Positions 8,545 through 17,440 of a stretch of DNA of 64,000 nt are shown piece by piece. The stretch is from Saccharospirillum impatiens DSM 12546 (GTDB lineage Bacteria > Pseudomonadota > Gammaproteobacteria > Pseudomonadales > Natronospirillaceae). The number at the start of each line of letters is the position of its first letter. The first letter of the stretch is position 1. The stretch spans positions 89,701-153,700 of the forward strand of contig NZ_AUIH01000001.1 of the NCBI RefSeq assembly GCF_000423605.1. The letters run 5' to 3'. The position numbers and the translations under genes are program-made. The notes beneath the pieces are model-generated. The model had not been told where the DNA came from. It was given only the letters and a program-made list of their open reading frames with translations, and did not search any database.

Positions 8545-9791
8545 GGTGACATCAGTCCATCGGTGGCCAGGGTGGGTTCCGGGTGTGGTAAAGGGGCACC
8601 TTGCAGCAAACCCATGCTGGCCAGTGCAAAGCTGCGTCCCAGTAGAGGGTGCCGGTCCAGTGCATTCAAGCCCAGGGTGCGACCGAGTTGCAACCAGGGT
8701 CGGGCTGACCCAAAGCTGCGCACCAGGGTGTCGGAAAAGCCGGCGGTGACCGACTGGTCGGCTTGAATGGCGGCGGCCAGAGCATGCAGCGGCCCGATGG
8801 CACCGGCGTCTTCGCCCAGAATCAGGTGCTGATTCAATACGGTGGCGGTGCGCAAGACGCTGCGCAAGGCCAGGTTAAAGCCTTGTCCGGCGACCGGGTG
8901 CAGTGTCGCTGCTGCATTGCCCAATACCAGCAACCGATGTCGAACCAGTTCAGTAGCGGTGCGACGCTGCAGCGGGTAGCCGGTCAGCGGGCCCAGTTCG
9001 GTGATTCGGCCCAGGCGTTGTCCGAAGTGCTGATTCAACAGGGTCAGGCGATCATTTTCGTTCAATGCCTGAAACCGCTTTTCCAGGCGTGCGGGTATGG
9101 TCCAGACCAGGGCTGAGAAATCTCCGAAGGGCAACAGAGCGATGGGGCCGGATTCTGTGAACCGCTCATAGGCCCTGCCGGCATGAGGCTGCTCGGTTCG
9201 GGCAGTGGCAATGACGGCACGGGCATTGTAGTTACGTTGTGTGTGCCCTATGCCCAACTGTTCGGTCAAAGGCGAGCGCCCGCCATCGCACAGGATGATC
9301 AGACGTGCCGACAGGGTTTCACCATTGTCGAGCTTGAGGGTGCTGTTTGTCTGTCCCGGTTTGATCTGCTGTACCCGGGTGCCGAAATACCAGTCCGCGC
9401 CAGGCAATGACTGAACACCTTGCCACAGTATCTGCCCGAGGGCAGCATTGGCGATAACCCGACCAAAGGCACCGTCTGAGTGATGGGCGGCATCCATCAC
9501 CTGGTAGCCAGCGTGCCCCCTGTCGCTGACCTCAATCCAGCGAATGGCGCTGCTGTAGCGCTCAACCGGCTCTCCCAGTCCCAGTCGGCTCAGGGCCAGG
9601 CAAGAGTAAGCAGACAGAGCGGTAGCCCGGTCATCAAAACTGGGTGATTGTGGCGCCTGATGGGTCGGTTTGGGTGCCGGGTCAATCACGACCAAACGTG
9701 CACCGGCAGTGAGTGCCGGTTGCAGCGCACGCACCAGGGTCAGGCCCACCAGGCCACCGCCGACAATCGCAATATCAAAGGGTTTCATCAT
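8541..9791 (-). CDS. ubiH: UbiH, 2-polyprenyl-6-methoxyphenol hydroxylase
   Basis: 416 residues. The N-terminal Rossmann motif is AIVGGGLVGLTLVRAL, the central DG motif is LIILCDGGRSPLTEQLG, and the C-terminal FAD motif is LGNAAATLHPVAGQGFNLA. The GNAA form in place of GDAA is what E. coli UbiH also has, which separates it from the neighbouring UbiI-like protein. It acts in the ring-hydroxylation steps of ubiquinone synthesis. Starts at an ATG at 9791; no pepP gene precedes it here, unlike the common pepP-ubiH-ubiI arrangement, and the upstream neighbour is an ABC permease. Confidence 0.92.
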   Translation of the reverse strand: MMKPFDIAIVGGGLVGLTLVRALQPALTAGARLVVIDPAPKPTHQAPQSPSFDDRATALSAYSCLALSRLGLGEPVERYSSAIRWIEVSDRGHAGYQVMDAAHHSDGAFGRVIANAALGQILWQGVQSLPGADWYFGTRVQQIKPGQTNSTLKLDNGETLSARLIILCDGGRSPLTEQLGIGHTQRNYNARAVIATARTEQPHAGRAYERFTESGPIALLPFGDFSALVWTIPARLEKRFQALNENDRLTLLNQHFGQRLGRITELGPLTGYPLQRRTATELVRHRLLVLGNAAATLHPVAGQGFNLALRSVLRTATVLNQHLILGEDAGAIGPLHALAAAIQADQSVTAGFSDTLVRSFGSARPWLQLGRTLGLNALDRHPLLGRSFALASMGLLQGAPLPHPEPTLATDGLMSP

Positions 9792-9855
9792 GAAGCGACC
9801 TTAAAACACAGGCCGCCGATAATAACAGGCGCGACCGAAACGGTCATCGGTCGAT

Positions 9856-10701
9856 CTACTTAACCGCCCCTGACGTCAGTCCGCTGATCAGCTGCTGAGA
9901 GAAAAACACATACAACACAAGAATCGGCAAGACGGCCAGAGACAGTGCTGCCAGAACCGAATTCCAGTCGGTTGCATACTGGCCAATGAATTGTTGCACG
10001 CCCAGTTGTATGGTTCTGGTGGCGTCACCCGGTGCCAGGATCAGGGGAAACCACAGGTCGTTCCACATCGGCACCATGGTGAAGACGGCTACCGTTGCCA
10101 CCGCTGGCCGAACCAGAGGCAGTATGATCTGAAAAAACAGTCGAATCTCGCTGATGCCATCGCAACGTGCGGCCTCTTTTAGCTCGTTGGGCACCTGGCC
10201 GATGAACTCAGTCAGAATGAAGATGGCCAGCGGCAGCCCCATGGCGGTATAGACCAGTATGAGGGCCATATGAGTGTTCACCAGGTTCAACGTCACCATC
10301 GTTTCCAGAATACTGACCGTGCCCAGCCGGATGGGCACCATGATGCCCATGGCGAGAAACAGGGCCAGTAGCCGACTGCCGCGAAAGCGGTATTCACTTA
10401 AAGCCCAGGCAGCCATGGCGCCAAAGAGCAGAACCAGAAACAGCGGAATCACCGTTACCAGCAGGCTGTTGCCGAAATACAGCAAGATGTCGGACTCTTG
10501 CAGTACCTTGGTGTAGCCGATCAGGGTAAAGCTGGTGGTGTCCGGCAGGGCGAGCGGGTCATTGAAGATCGCTGACCGGGATTTAAACGAATTGATGATG
10601 ACCAGCGCGATGGGAAACAGCGCAATCAGGGTATAACCCAGCAAGGCCAGATGGACCAGGCCCATCCGGGCTTTCTCCTGATATCGATAAGACGGTGTCA
10701 T
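9856..10701 (-). CDS. Carbohydrate ABC transporter permease, MalG family
   Basis: 281 residues with six predicted membrane segments. The cytoplasmic EAA loop is NELKEAARCDGISEIRLFF followed by QIILPLVRPAVA, the signature that contacts the ATPase. Sequence style is MalG/AraQ (CUT1). It is the last gene of a binding-protein/permease/permease set on the minus strand and starts 10 bp after the partner permease. No MalK-like ATPase gene follows: the next gene, 64 bp on, is ubiH. The importer presumably borrows an ATPase encoded elsewhere. Confidence 0.93.
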   Translation of the reverse strand: MTPSYRYQEKARMGLVHLALLGYTLIALFPIALVIINSFKSRSAIFNDPLALPDTTSFTLIGYTKVLQESDILLYFGNSLLVTVIPLFLVLLFGAMAAWALSEYRFRGSRLLALFLAMGIMVPIRLGTVSILETMVTLNLVNTHMALILVYTAMGLPLAIFILTEFIGQVPNELKEAARCDGISEIRLFFQIILPLVRPAVATVAVFTMVPMWNDLWFPLILAPGDATRTIQLGVQQFIGQYATDWNSVLAALSLAVLPILVLYVFFSQQLISGLTSGAVK

Positions 10702-10711
10702 GCGTGGCTCC

Positions 10712-11626
10712 TTATAACTGGTAGCGGGTCAGGCGGCGTTGAATGAGGTAGAAATAGGCCATGACCCCCATCAGAATGACCAGGAACATCATGGTAGCGA
10801 CGGTGGCACCCATGGTGGCGCTGCCCAGTTGCGACTGGTAGCCAAAGAACGTCCGGTAGAAAAAAGTGCCCATGATGTCGGTTGAATAATCAGGGCCTGC
10901 CAGCGCGCCCTTGACGGCATAGACCAACTCGAAGGTATTGAAGTTTCCAACAAAAGTCAGAATGGTCACCAGCCCCAGGGTGGGCAAAATCAGGGGGATT
11001 TTGATCCGCCAGAATATCCGAAGTGGTGAAGCACCATCGACTTTTGCTGCCTCCAGTAACTCATCGGGTATCGACAGCAAGCTTGCGTAAATCAGCATCA
11101 TGGGAATGCCGATGAATTGCCAGACGGAGATCAGGGAGAGCGTGATCAGCGCGGAGCTTTCCTTGCCAAGCCAGGCATCAAAGAACTGACCCAGCCCCAG
11201 TGCATACAGGAAGTTTTCCGACACGCCCCACAGCGGGCTTAGAATCAATTGCCAGATAAAACCAATAATGACGACGGATAACAGAGTCGGTAGAAATATC
11301 AGTGTCCGGTAGGTGCGGGCACCGCTAAGACCTTTGAGGCTCAGCAGGGCTGCCAGGCCCAAACCAATAGGGTTTTGGACCAGCAAGTGAATCAGAAAAA
11401 ACTGGGTGTTGTTCCACATGGCATTCCAGAATGCCCCGGACCAGACAGCGTTACCCAGCAGCGTTGCAAAATTACTCAGCCCGGAAAAGCTGCGCTCGCC
11501 ACTGTCGCTGTCGGTAAAAAAACTCAGTCTGAGGGTGTCGAACAATGGGTAGGCACTAAAGACGGTATAGATGAGAACCGCCGGAGCCAGAAAAAAGATC
11601 AGATGCCAGGGAAATGCGCGTTGCAT
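10712..11626 (-). CDS. Carbohydrate ABC transporter permease, MalF/UgpA family
   Basis: 304 residues with six membrane helices; the N-terminal helix is LIFFLAPAVLIYTVFSAYP. The EAA motif is DELLEAAKVDGASPLRIFWRI followed by KIPLILPTLG. It pairs with the MalG-type permease downstream and the binding protein upstream (128 bp gap). The substrate cannot be read from the permease; the nearby GH3 glucosidase and the two-component operon suggest a glucoside, glucose or maltooligosaccharide. Confidence 0.93.
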   Translation of the reverse strand: MQRAFPWHLIFFLAPAVLIYTVFSAYPLFDTLRLSFFTDSDSGERSFSGLSNFATLLGNAVWSGAFWNAMWNNTQFFLIHLLVQNPIGLGLAALLSLKGLSGARTYRTLIFLPTLLSVVIIGFIWQLILSPLWGVSENFLYALGLGQFFDAWLGKESSALITLSLISVWQFIGIPMMLIYASLLSIPDELLEAAKVDGASPLRIFWRIKIPLILPTLGLVTILTFVGNFNTFELVYAVKGALAGPDYSTDIMGTFFYRTFFGYQSQLGSATMGATVATMMFLVILMGVMAYFYLIQRRLTRYQL

Positions 11627-11754
11627 GAATGCTAACCTCGGTGTGTTACATGAACCGTGTGGAAGGTGTGCGTAGGAACCGGCCGGGATAGAACTGGGAG
11701 GCTGGTAAAAAGGAGAGCGTCTCGCTGTAGAAAGACGCCCTCAAAACAGCCCGA

Positions 11755-13008
11755 TCAGTCAGGCTGAGGTTCATACCATTGAGCAAAGCCAGCCTGGATG
11801 CGTTCGGCCGCGTCTTGCGGCGTTATTTCGCCGTTTAATACCTGGCTGCTGACGATCCACAATTCCTGTTCCATGTTAGGCGTGCCACGATTCATGACCT
11901 GGGCATTCAGGCGAATGGTGGAATCGCATTGATCACGCCAGCCGATCATTTCAGCGGCAACCGGGTCGTTCACGTCAACCGGATGGTTTGACAATGAAAA
12001 GAAGCCGGTGACCTCATTGGTAAACAGGTCGGCAAAGTCAGCACTGGCAACCCAGTTCAGAAAGGCTTTTGCCGCTTCCGGGTTGTCCGAATTCGGGTTA
12101 ATGCCGATCCCCATGTCGGTGTGGTCGGAGATATAGCACGAGTCACCGGCAGCGGGAACGGGTGGTTTGAACGCCCCAAACTCAAAACTCGCCTGGTCGT
12201 TAAAATAGGACGTGTCCCAGCTCCCCGTTGGGTAGATCGCCGCACGACCCAGCGCGAACAGGTTTTGTGAATCACCGTAGGTCTGAGCCGGGTAGCCGCG
12301 CCCCATATAGTCACTCCAGCGTGCCATTTCTTCCCAGGCAGCCACGTAGGGCGCGTCGGTAAACGTTGCATCGCCACTGATCAGTGCCAGGCGGCCCGCC
12401 TCGCCTTGCCAGAAGTTGGGGCCGATGTTGGTAAAGACGATCTGGTTGGCTTCCCACTGGTCATTGGTACCCAGGGCGATGGGCGTGTAACGGGATTCCG
12501 ATTTCACCGTTTCCAGTACGTCATGGAACTCATCCAGCGTATGTGGCGGCTCAAGGTTTAACTCGTTGAAAATGTCCTTGTTGTAGAAAAAGCCGTGAAT
12601 GACAGAAGCCATGGGCAGGCAAAAGGAGGTTGCGCCATCGTCAGTACTCCAGGCGCGCTTGGCAAAGTCCTGATAGTGGTCCAGTCCCGGTAAACCGCTG
12701 AGGTTCATGAGATGACCCTGGCGGTAGAGGTTCAGTGACACATCAAAGGGCCGGCAAATGACCAGGTCACCGGCTGTTCCGGCTTGCATGCGCGCATTCA
12801 ACGATGAGTCGTACTCGGTAGGCGATGTCGGATTGAAACTGATCTCGATGTCAGGGTGTTGCTGATTGAATGCCGGGATCAGCACATCTTCCCAGAGATC
12901 TTTGTCGTCGACTCGCCAGCTTTCGATGGACAGCGTTTGCGCCTCGGCAGCGAGACTGAGTGTGAGAATGGCCGCAGTCAGTGACAGGGCGGGTTTTGGC
13001 GACAGCAT
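11755..13008 (-). CDS. ABC transporter sugar-binding protein (family 1)
   Basis: 417 residues. The signal peptide (MLSPKPALSLTAAILTLSL ending AEAQ) is followed by a mature extracellular-solute-binding protein family 1 domain: LSIESWRVDDKDLWEDVLI, IEISFNPTSPTEYDSSL, and the C-terminal ADFADLFTNEVTGFFSLS and IQAGFAQWYEPQPD. An AGAGGAAGT-type ribosome site lies just upstream of the ATG at 13008. It would deliver a carbohydrate to the two permeases downstream. The promoter region is shared with the divergent binding protein/two-component operon. Confidence 0.93.
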   Translation of the reverse strand: MLSPKPALSLTAAILTLSLAAEAQTLSIESWRVDDKDLWEDVLIPAFNQQHPDIEISFNPTSPTEYDSSLNARMQAGTAGDLVICRPFDVSLNLYRQGHLMNLSGLPGLDHYQDFAKRAWSTDDGATSFCLPMASVIHGFFYNKDIFNELNLEPPHTLDEFHDVLETVKSESRYTPIALGTNDQWEANQIVFTNIGPNFWQGEAGRLALISGDATFTDAPYVAAWEEMARWSDYMGRGYPAQTYGDSQNLFALGRAAIYPTGSWDTSYFNDQASFEFGAFKPPVPAAGDSCYISDHTDMGIGINPNSDNPEAAKAFLNWVASADFADLFTNEVTGFFSLSNHPVDVNDPVAAEMIGWRDQCDSTIRLNAQVMNRGTPNMEQELWIVSSQVLNGEITPQDAAERIQAGFAQWYEPQPD

Positions 13009-13316
13009 GTTACTTCCTCTTCTTGTTGGTATTGAGGGGGGTACTGGATGCTCCGGTAAGTTGAATCCAGTGTCATGACTGTATGACGAACGGCCGTCTT
13101 ACCGGAAAACAGGTATCGGTTATTGCGAAAGGTGAGAGGCGGCGATCTAACAAATTGATTTATGGGTGGTTTATGTGAAAGGTATTGACATGCCAGTCCT
13201 TTCGGGAGGTTACAAAGCGCGGTTGATCATAGGGTGGGATAGTTCCCGGTAAGAATTTGATAGAAATATTGGAGACAGAGTAAGGTAAGATTCCGGCAGG
13301 TTTGAACCGAATAATA
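13009..13316. promoter_or_regulatory. Divergent control region between ABC importer and sensor operon
   Basis: 308 bp without a gene. A perfect 9-bp inverted repeat, TCCGGTAAG (13052-13060) and CTTACCGGA (13098-13106), has a 37-bp spacer. Within the spacer lies a second dyad GTCAT-N6-ATGAC (13072-13087). Both lie 44-98 bp upstream of the importer's binding-protein gene and are candidate operators for the response regulator encoded by the divergent operon. The binding assignment is inference; the repeats themselves are visible. Confidence 0.5.
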
Positions 13317-14573
13317 ATGATGAACAATGTGAAAGTGTGCCTGGTACTTTCTTTTCTGTGCATGGTGACTGTCGGCCATTCGACGATGGCCTCTGCGATG
13401 CGATCCATTGAGGTGTTGCACTGGTGGACTTCCAGTGGCGAACAGCGCTCCGCAACTGTGCTCAAGGAAGGGTTGGCCGCCAGCGGCGTGAACTGGATCG
13501 ATTATCCGGTACGGGGCGGAGGTGGAGATTCAGCCATGGCGGTACTCAAGGCTCGTGTTATTGACCGGTCACCACCCGGAGCAGCCCAGATTATCGGGCC
13601 TGATATTCAACACTGGGCGCAACTGGGTTTTTTGAGTCCGCTGGATCATGCTGAACTGAACAATACGGCACTGTTTTACCCGGTTATCAATGAATTGATA
13701 CGGCTGCAGGGGCAAACCGTTGCGATCCCTTTGAGCATTCATCGCATCAACTGGATGTGGCTGAATCCCAGGGTGTTTGAGCGCCTCGACATTCCATTGC
13801 CAACGACCTGGAGCCAGTTGGAATCGTCAGCGCCGATTTTGCGCGATGCGGGCATCATTCCCCTGGCTCACGGCAACGAACCCTGGCAGAACGCCACACT
13901 GTTTGAGATCGTCTTGCTCAGTCAGGCAGGAGCCGGGTTTTACCGGAAGTATTTTGTCGATCGCGATGAACAGGCCCTGACCGACCCGCACGTGGTCGCA
14001 GCGTTTCAACAATTGCGCGAGCTGAAATTGTTGATGGACCCGGGAATCAACCATCGTGAATGGCAGCAAGCCAGTCGTCTTGTAGCCGACGGAGAGGCCG
14101 CCATTCAAATCATGGGCGATTGGGTGAAAGGCGAATTCAGTGCCTGGGGGCTGGTCCCCGGAGAAGACTATCTGTGCCTGCCCGTTCCAGGAACCAATGA
14201 GCAGCACCTGTACAGTATCGACACCTTCGTGATGTTTCACGATCAGCCTGGGTCCATTCCGATGTCTACGTTTATTGATACGCTCTTGTCACCGGCTATT
14301 CAACGCGATTTTAGCCGGGCTAAAGGCACCATCCCGGCTCGAATGGACATACCGGTTGGCGCGTTCGACGATTGTTCACGGGCGTCTCACTATGTGTTCG
14401 GGCAGGCGAGCCAGCAGGGGCTGCTGGCACCGAGTATTGCGCATTCAATGGCGATGTCGCCGGAATCCGAAGATGCTGTTTTTGAAATCGTCCATCGTTT
14501 CTTTAACGAAGAGCGAATGACCCCCGAACTGGCGGCGATTCAATTGGCACAAACGCTGAGGGCCCTGAAATGA
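13317..14573 (+). CDS. Periplasmic sugar-binding protein coupled to a two-component system
   Basis: 418 residues from the ATG at 13317 (ATG at 13320 is equally possible; a TTG at 13302 seems less likely). A signal peptide (VCLVLSFLCMVTVGHSTMAS) precedes a family 1 solute-binding domain: IEVLHWWTSSGEQRS at the first strand, then QIIGPDIQHWAQLGFLSPL and IQIMGDWVKGEFSAW. These segments resemble glucose/glucoside-binding proteins of the Pseudomonas GtsA kind. There is no permease beside it on this strand; instead its stop overlaps the start of a response regulator by 4 bp. I infer that it presents a sugar to the downstream sensor kinase rather than to a transporter, or does both. Confidence 0.85.
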   Translation: MMNNVKVCLVLSFLCMVTVGHSTMASAMRSIEVLHWWTSSGEQRSATVLKEGLAASGVNWIDYPVRGGGGDSAMAVLKARVIDRSPPGAAQIIGPDIQHWAQLGFLSPLDHAELNNTALFYPVINELIRLQGQTVAIPLSIHRINWMWLNPRVFERLDIPLPTTWSQLESSAPILRDAGIIPLAHGNEPWQNATLFEIVLLSQAGAGFYRKYFVDRDEQALTDPHVVAAFQQLRELKLLMDPGINHREWQQASRLVADGEAAIQIMGDWVKGEFSAWGLVPGEDYLCLPVPGTNEQHLYSIDTFVMFHDQPGSIPMSTFIDTLLSPAIQRDFSRAKGTIPARMDIPVGAFDDCSRASHYVFGQASQQGLLAPSIAHSMAMSPESEDAVFEIVHRFFNEERMTPELAAIQLAQTLRALK

Positions 14574-15322
14574 AAGCGCCTAAACACATTTATGTGGTTG
14601 ATGATGATTATAAAATTCGTGAACTACTGAAAACCTATCTTGAGAAAAATAATTATCAGGTATACGCCGCAGCGGACGGTGAAACCTTTCTGGCTGAATT
14701 TGAGACACGCAGCAAAGAGGTCTCCCTGGTCGTGCTTGATATCATGTTGCCGGGTCAGGATGGTTTCAGTGTATGTCAGAAACTGCGCACCGCATCCGAC
14801 GTGCCGATTATCATGCTGACCGCCAATGCCGAAGAAACCGATCGGGTTGTCGGCCTTGAAATGGGTGCGGATGATTACATTGCCAAACCGTTCAGTCCGC
14901 GCGAACTGCTGGCGCGCATCAAGGCCATCCATCGACGATACGAACCGGCCCAGTCCGCTAACGAAGGCGGGCGATTCTACCGGTTTCGTCATTACCTTCT
15001 GGATTCCCTGGAGCGTTCGCTGCAGTTGCCCACGGGCCAGAGCATCACCCTCAGCGCAGCGGACTATCAGATGCTTGTTCTGTTTCTGGATCAGGCCGGT
15101 GGTGTCTTGTCACGCAGCTTTTTGATGAAGGCGACACGCGGGCGAGACCCTGGCCCGCTGGATCGCTATCTGGATGTACAGATCAGTCGGTTGCGAACCT
15201 GTCTGGGAGATACCGGTCGAAACGGACAACTCATTCAAACCGTACGCAATCAGGGGTATGTGTTTACCGCTGAGGTTGAGCGCTTTAACCATAGGCCCGA
15301 TGGCTCGGCGGGGGCATTGTGA
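14570..15322 (+). CDS. OmpR-family response regulator
   Basis: 250 residues. The receiver domain spans about 1-120: acidic pocket DDD at 11-13, phosphoacceptor Asp57 in VVLDIMLPG, Thr84 in MLTAN, and Lys106 in AKPF. A C-terminal winged-helix DNA-binding domain follows (LSAADYQMLVLFLDQ, LDVQISRLRTCLGD, IQTVRNQGYVF). It overlaps both neighbours: ATGA with the binding protein and GTGA with the kinase. It resembles GltR-type regulators of Pseudomonas glucose uptake, which is a family-level comparison only. The probable targets are its own operon and the divergent importer. Confidence 0.95.
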   Translation: MKAPKHIYVVDDDYKIRELLKTYLEKNNYQVYAAADGETFLAEFETRSKEVSLVVLDIMLPGQDGFSVCQKLRTASDVPIIMLTANAEETDRVVGLEMGADDYIAKPFSPRELLARIKAIHRRYEPAQSANEGGRFYRFRHYLLDSLERSLQLPTGQSITLSAADYQMLVLFLDQAGGVLSRSFLMKATRGRDPGPLDRYLDVQISRLRTCLGDTGRNGQLIQTVRNQGYVFTAEVERFNHRPDGSAGAL

Positions 15323-16818
15323 ACAGCGCCTGGCAATGGTTACCCCGTTCGCTGTTTGCTCGCCTGCTGTTGGTGATGTTATCGGGTGTCTGCGTGGCCC
15401 AGATAATGACCAGTCTGATCTGGGCGGGTCAACTGGACAGCGACAGCCGCAACCGGGTAGCGGAAAATGCCCAGTATCTGGCCATTACCCTGGCCGCCAC
15501 CATACGCTATTTTCAAGCCTTACCCGATAACGTGCGACCCATTGTGATCGATCAGCAACGAGAGGTGGGTGGCAGTCGACTTTTTATGAGCGTCAACCAA
15601 CAAAGGGTGATCGACGAAAGTTCGTTTTCAGCCCCGCTGAAAGAGGCTTTTCTGGTTGCAATAGAGGGCCAGCTGACAGCCGATCTGGGTCAAAGTGGAG
15701 TCCAGCTGGCTCTCGCCTTACCCGAAGAAGTGCGCGTGTATGATCAGCGGGTGCCCATCGCTGACATTCCGATACGCTGGATTCGTCAAAGCCTGATTCT
15801 TGAGCCGGAACCGGCACCCATACTCACCGTACAGGTACCACTGCCCAGCGGTGAATGGCTGTATTTGGCAACCTTGCTGCCCGACCCCTATATCCTCGAT
15901 AAAAACCGGGTGCTTACGCGTGAGCGGTGGTGGTCTCTGGGGGTGACTCTGATGGCGGTTGGGGTGTTGGGTTTCTGGTTTGTTCGCTGGCAAACCCGGC
16001 CCCTAAGGCGGCTGGCCGATGCGGCCGATTCATTTGGTCGCGGAGTCGCCCATGAACCGCTTATTGAATCAGGCATGCGCGAACTTGATGCGACTGCCGA
16101 AGCGTTCTCGGCGATGGAGTTGCGCATTCAGCGTTACCTGGATGACAGAGAGCGTCTGTTTGCCGCTATTTCACATGATCTGCGCACGCCCATCACCCGG
16201 TTGCGTTTGCAAACAGAGCTGATCGAAGACGAGGCATTGCGATTGTCACTGGAGGAGGATCTTGAGGAGCTCGATATCATGGTCAAAGGCGCGCTTCAAA
16301 CCGTGCGCGATTCGGACATTCACGAAGACCCCAAAATCATTGAACTGGGCACGTTGATCAACAGAATAGCCAGTGAAAAGCAGCTGGGCGGGCACCGGGT
16401 TTTGGTGCAGCAGATGGCGCCACTGGAAGTGGTGGGCAAGCCCCTGGCGTTAAAACGGTGCCTGACCAATCTGATCGACAATGCGGTCTTTTACGGGGAC
16501 GAGGCCGTGATCACCCTGGCCGTTGAACGGGGGCAGGCGGTCGTGCGTATTCGCGATAGCGGACCGGGCCTGGGCGCAACTGACCTTGGCCAACTATTCA
16601 AACCCTACACCCGGTTAGCGCATGGCCAGGCACGCAATGCCGGTGGTATGGGGCTTGGGCTGGGTATTGCACAAAGCATCGTGCATGGTCATGGAGGCGA
16701 GTTGACGTTGTGTGATCATCCACAAGGCGGTCTTGAAGTGACGGTTCATTTACCCTGCGACTATACTGCCAAGCCGAGCAGTCAACAGGAGCGCAGTCTT
16801 CGACCAAGGTTTGATTGA
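15319..16818 (+). CDS. Membrane sensor histidine kinase
   Basis: 499 residues, GTG start at 15319 overlapping the regulator stop. Two membrane helices (about 12-36 and 205-224) bracket a periplasmic domain of about 165 residues. HAMP segment follows (TRPLRRLADAADSFGRG). The phosphoacceptor is His286 in FAAISHDLRTPITR; the N box is NLIDNAVFYGDEA; glycine boxes are RDSGPGLG and GGMGLGLGIAQSIV. The periplasmic domain is free to contact the binding protein encoded first in the operon, which would make a three-part sugar sensor. That interaction is inferred from gene coupling. Confidence 0.95.
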   Translation: MNSAWQWLPRSLFARLLLVMLSGVCVAQIMTSLIWAGQLDSDSRNRVAENAQYLAITLAATIRYFQALPDNVRPIVIDQQREVGGSRLFMSVNQQRVIDESSFSAPLKEAFLVAIEGQLTADLGQSGVQLALALPEEVRVYDQRVPIADIPIRWIRQSLILEPEPAPILTVQVPLPSGEWLYLATLLPDPYILDKNRVLTRERWWSLGVTLMAVGVLGFWFVRWQTRPLRRLADAADSFGRGVAHEPLIESGMRELDATAEAFSAMELRIQRYLDDRERLFAAISHDLRTPITRLRLQTELIEDEALRLSLEEDLEELDIMVKGALQTVRDSDIHEDPKIIELGTLINRIASEKQLGGHRVLVQQMAPLEVVGKPLALKRCLTNLIDNAVFYGDEAVITLAVERGQAVVRIRDSGPGLGATDLGQLFKPYTRLAHGQARNAGGMGLGLGIAQSIVHGHGGELTLCDHPQGGLEVTVHLPCDYTAKPSSQQERSLRPRFD

Positions 16819-16922
16819 CCGGAACCCCTGTGGTTTGCAAGGGTGTACAGGTTGTTACGCAAGAGGCGTTCAGTGCCATCCTGGCCCAAACCCTCTTCAA
16901 AACACTGCTAGGAGGTTTATTC

Positions 16923-17405
16923 ATGCCATTTGCACTTTCGCCCATGACCTTAACCAGTTCCGACTTTCCGGCCGATGGCGTCATTCCCCGCGATTGCACG
17001 GGCGAGGGGGCAGACCGGTCGCCCGCGTTGAGCTGGGATCAGGTACCGGAAGGAACCCAGTCTTTTGCCGTCATTTGCCATGACCCGGACGCACCGCTGG
17101 TGTCGTCTAATGGTAACTACGGTTTTGTACACTGGGTCTTGTATAACTTGCCAGGCACTGTGACCGGACTGGCCGCTGGCAGTGACCTTGGCACCGCTGG
17201 TCAGAACAATTTTGGCCGTTCCGAATACGGTGGGCCCATGCCACCGGAAGGACACGGCACCCACCGGTATTATTTCTGGGTGCTGGCACTGGACACTCAG
17301 GAACGCTATGCACCGGATCTGACCCTGTGGCAATTACTGGAGAGAATCGAACCCAACATTATTGGCATGAACCGGCTGGTTGGGACCTATCGGCGAGAAG
17401 GCTGA
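16923..17405 (+). CDS. YbhB/YbcL-type PEBP family protein
   Basis: 160 residues from the ATG at 16923, chosen because AGGAGG at 16910-16915 sits 7 bases ahead. It is a bacterial Raf-kinase-inhibitor-like (PEBP) protein: SPALSWDQVPEGTQSFAV, CHDPDAP and the HRYYFWVLALD strand are the family signature. No signal peptide, so cytoplasmic. Biological role is unknown in bacteria beyond ligand binding. It lies 104 bp after the kinase and ends at an intrinsic terminator at 17417-17440, so it may be the last gene of the sensor operon. Confidence 0.9.
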   Translation: MPFALSPMTLTSSDFPADGVIPRDCTGEGADRSPALSWDQVPEGTQSFAVICHDPDAPLVSSNGNYGFVHWVLYNLPGTVTGLAAGSDLGTAGQNNFGRSEYGGPMPPEGHGTHRYYFWVLALDTQERYAPDLTLWQLLERIEPNIIGMNRLVGTYRREG

Positions 17406-17416
17406 TGATAGAATGT

Positions 17417-17440
17417 ACGCCGGAATCAATCCGGCGTTTT
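17417..17440 (+). terminator. Intrinsic terminator after the YbhB-like gene
   Basis: Perfect 7-bp stem ACGCCGG/CCGGCGT with a 7-base loop, followed by TTTT. It lies 12 bases after the plus-strand stop codon and overlaps the 3' end of the convergent GH3 gene. Confidence 0.75.

Noticed and set aside
9830-9855. Possible terminator between the ABC permease and ubiH
   Set aside because: Only a 5-bp stem GACCG/CGGTC and no T run on the minus strand.
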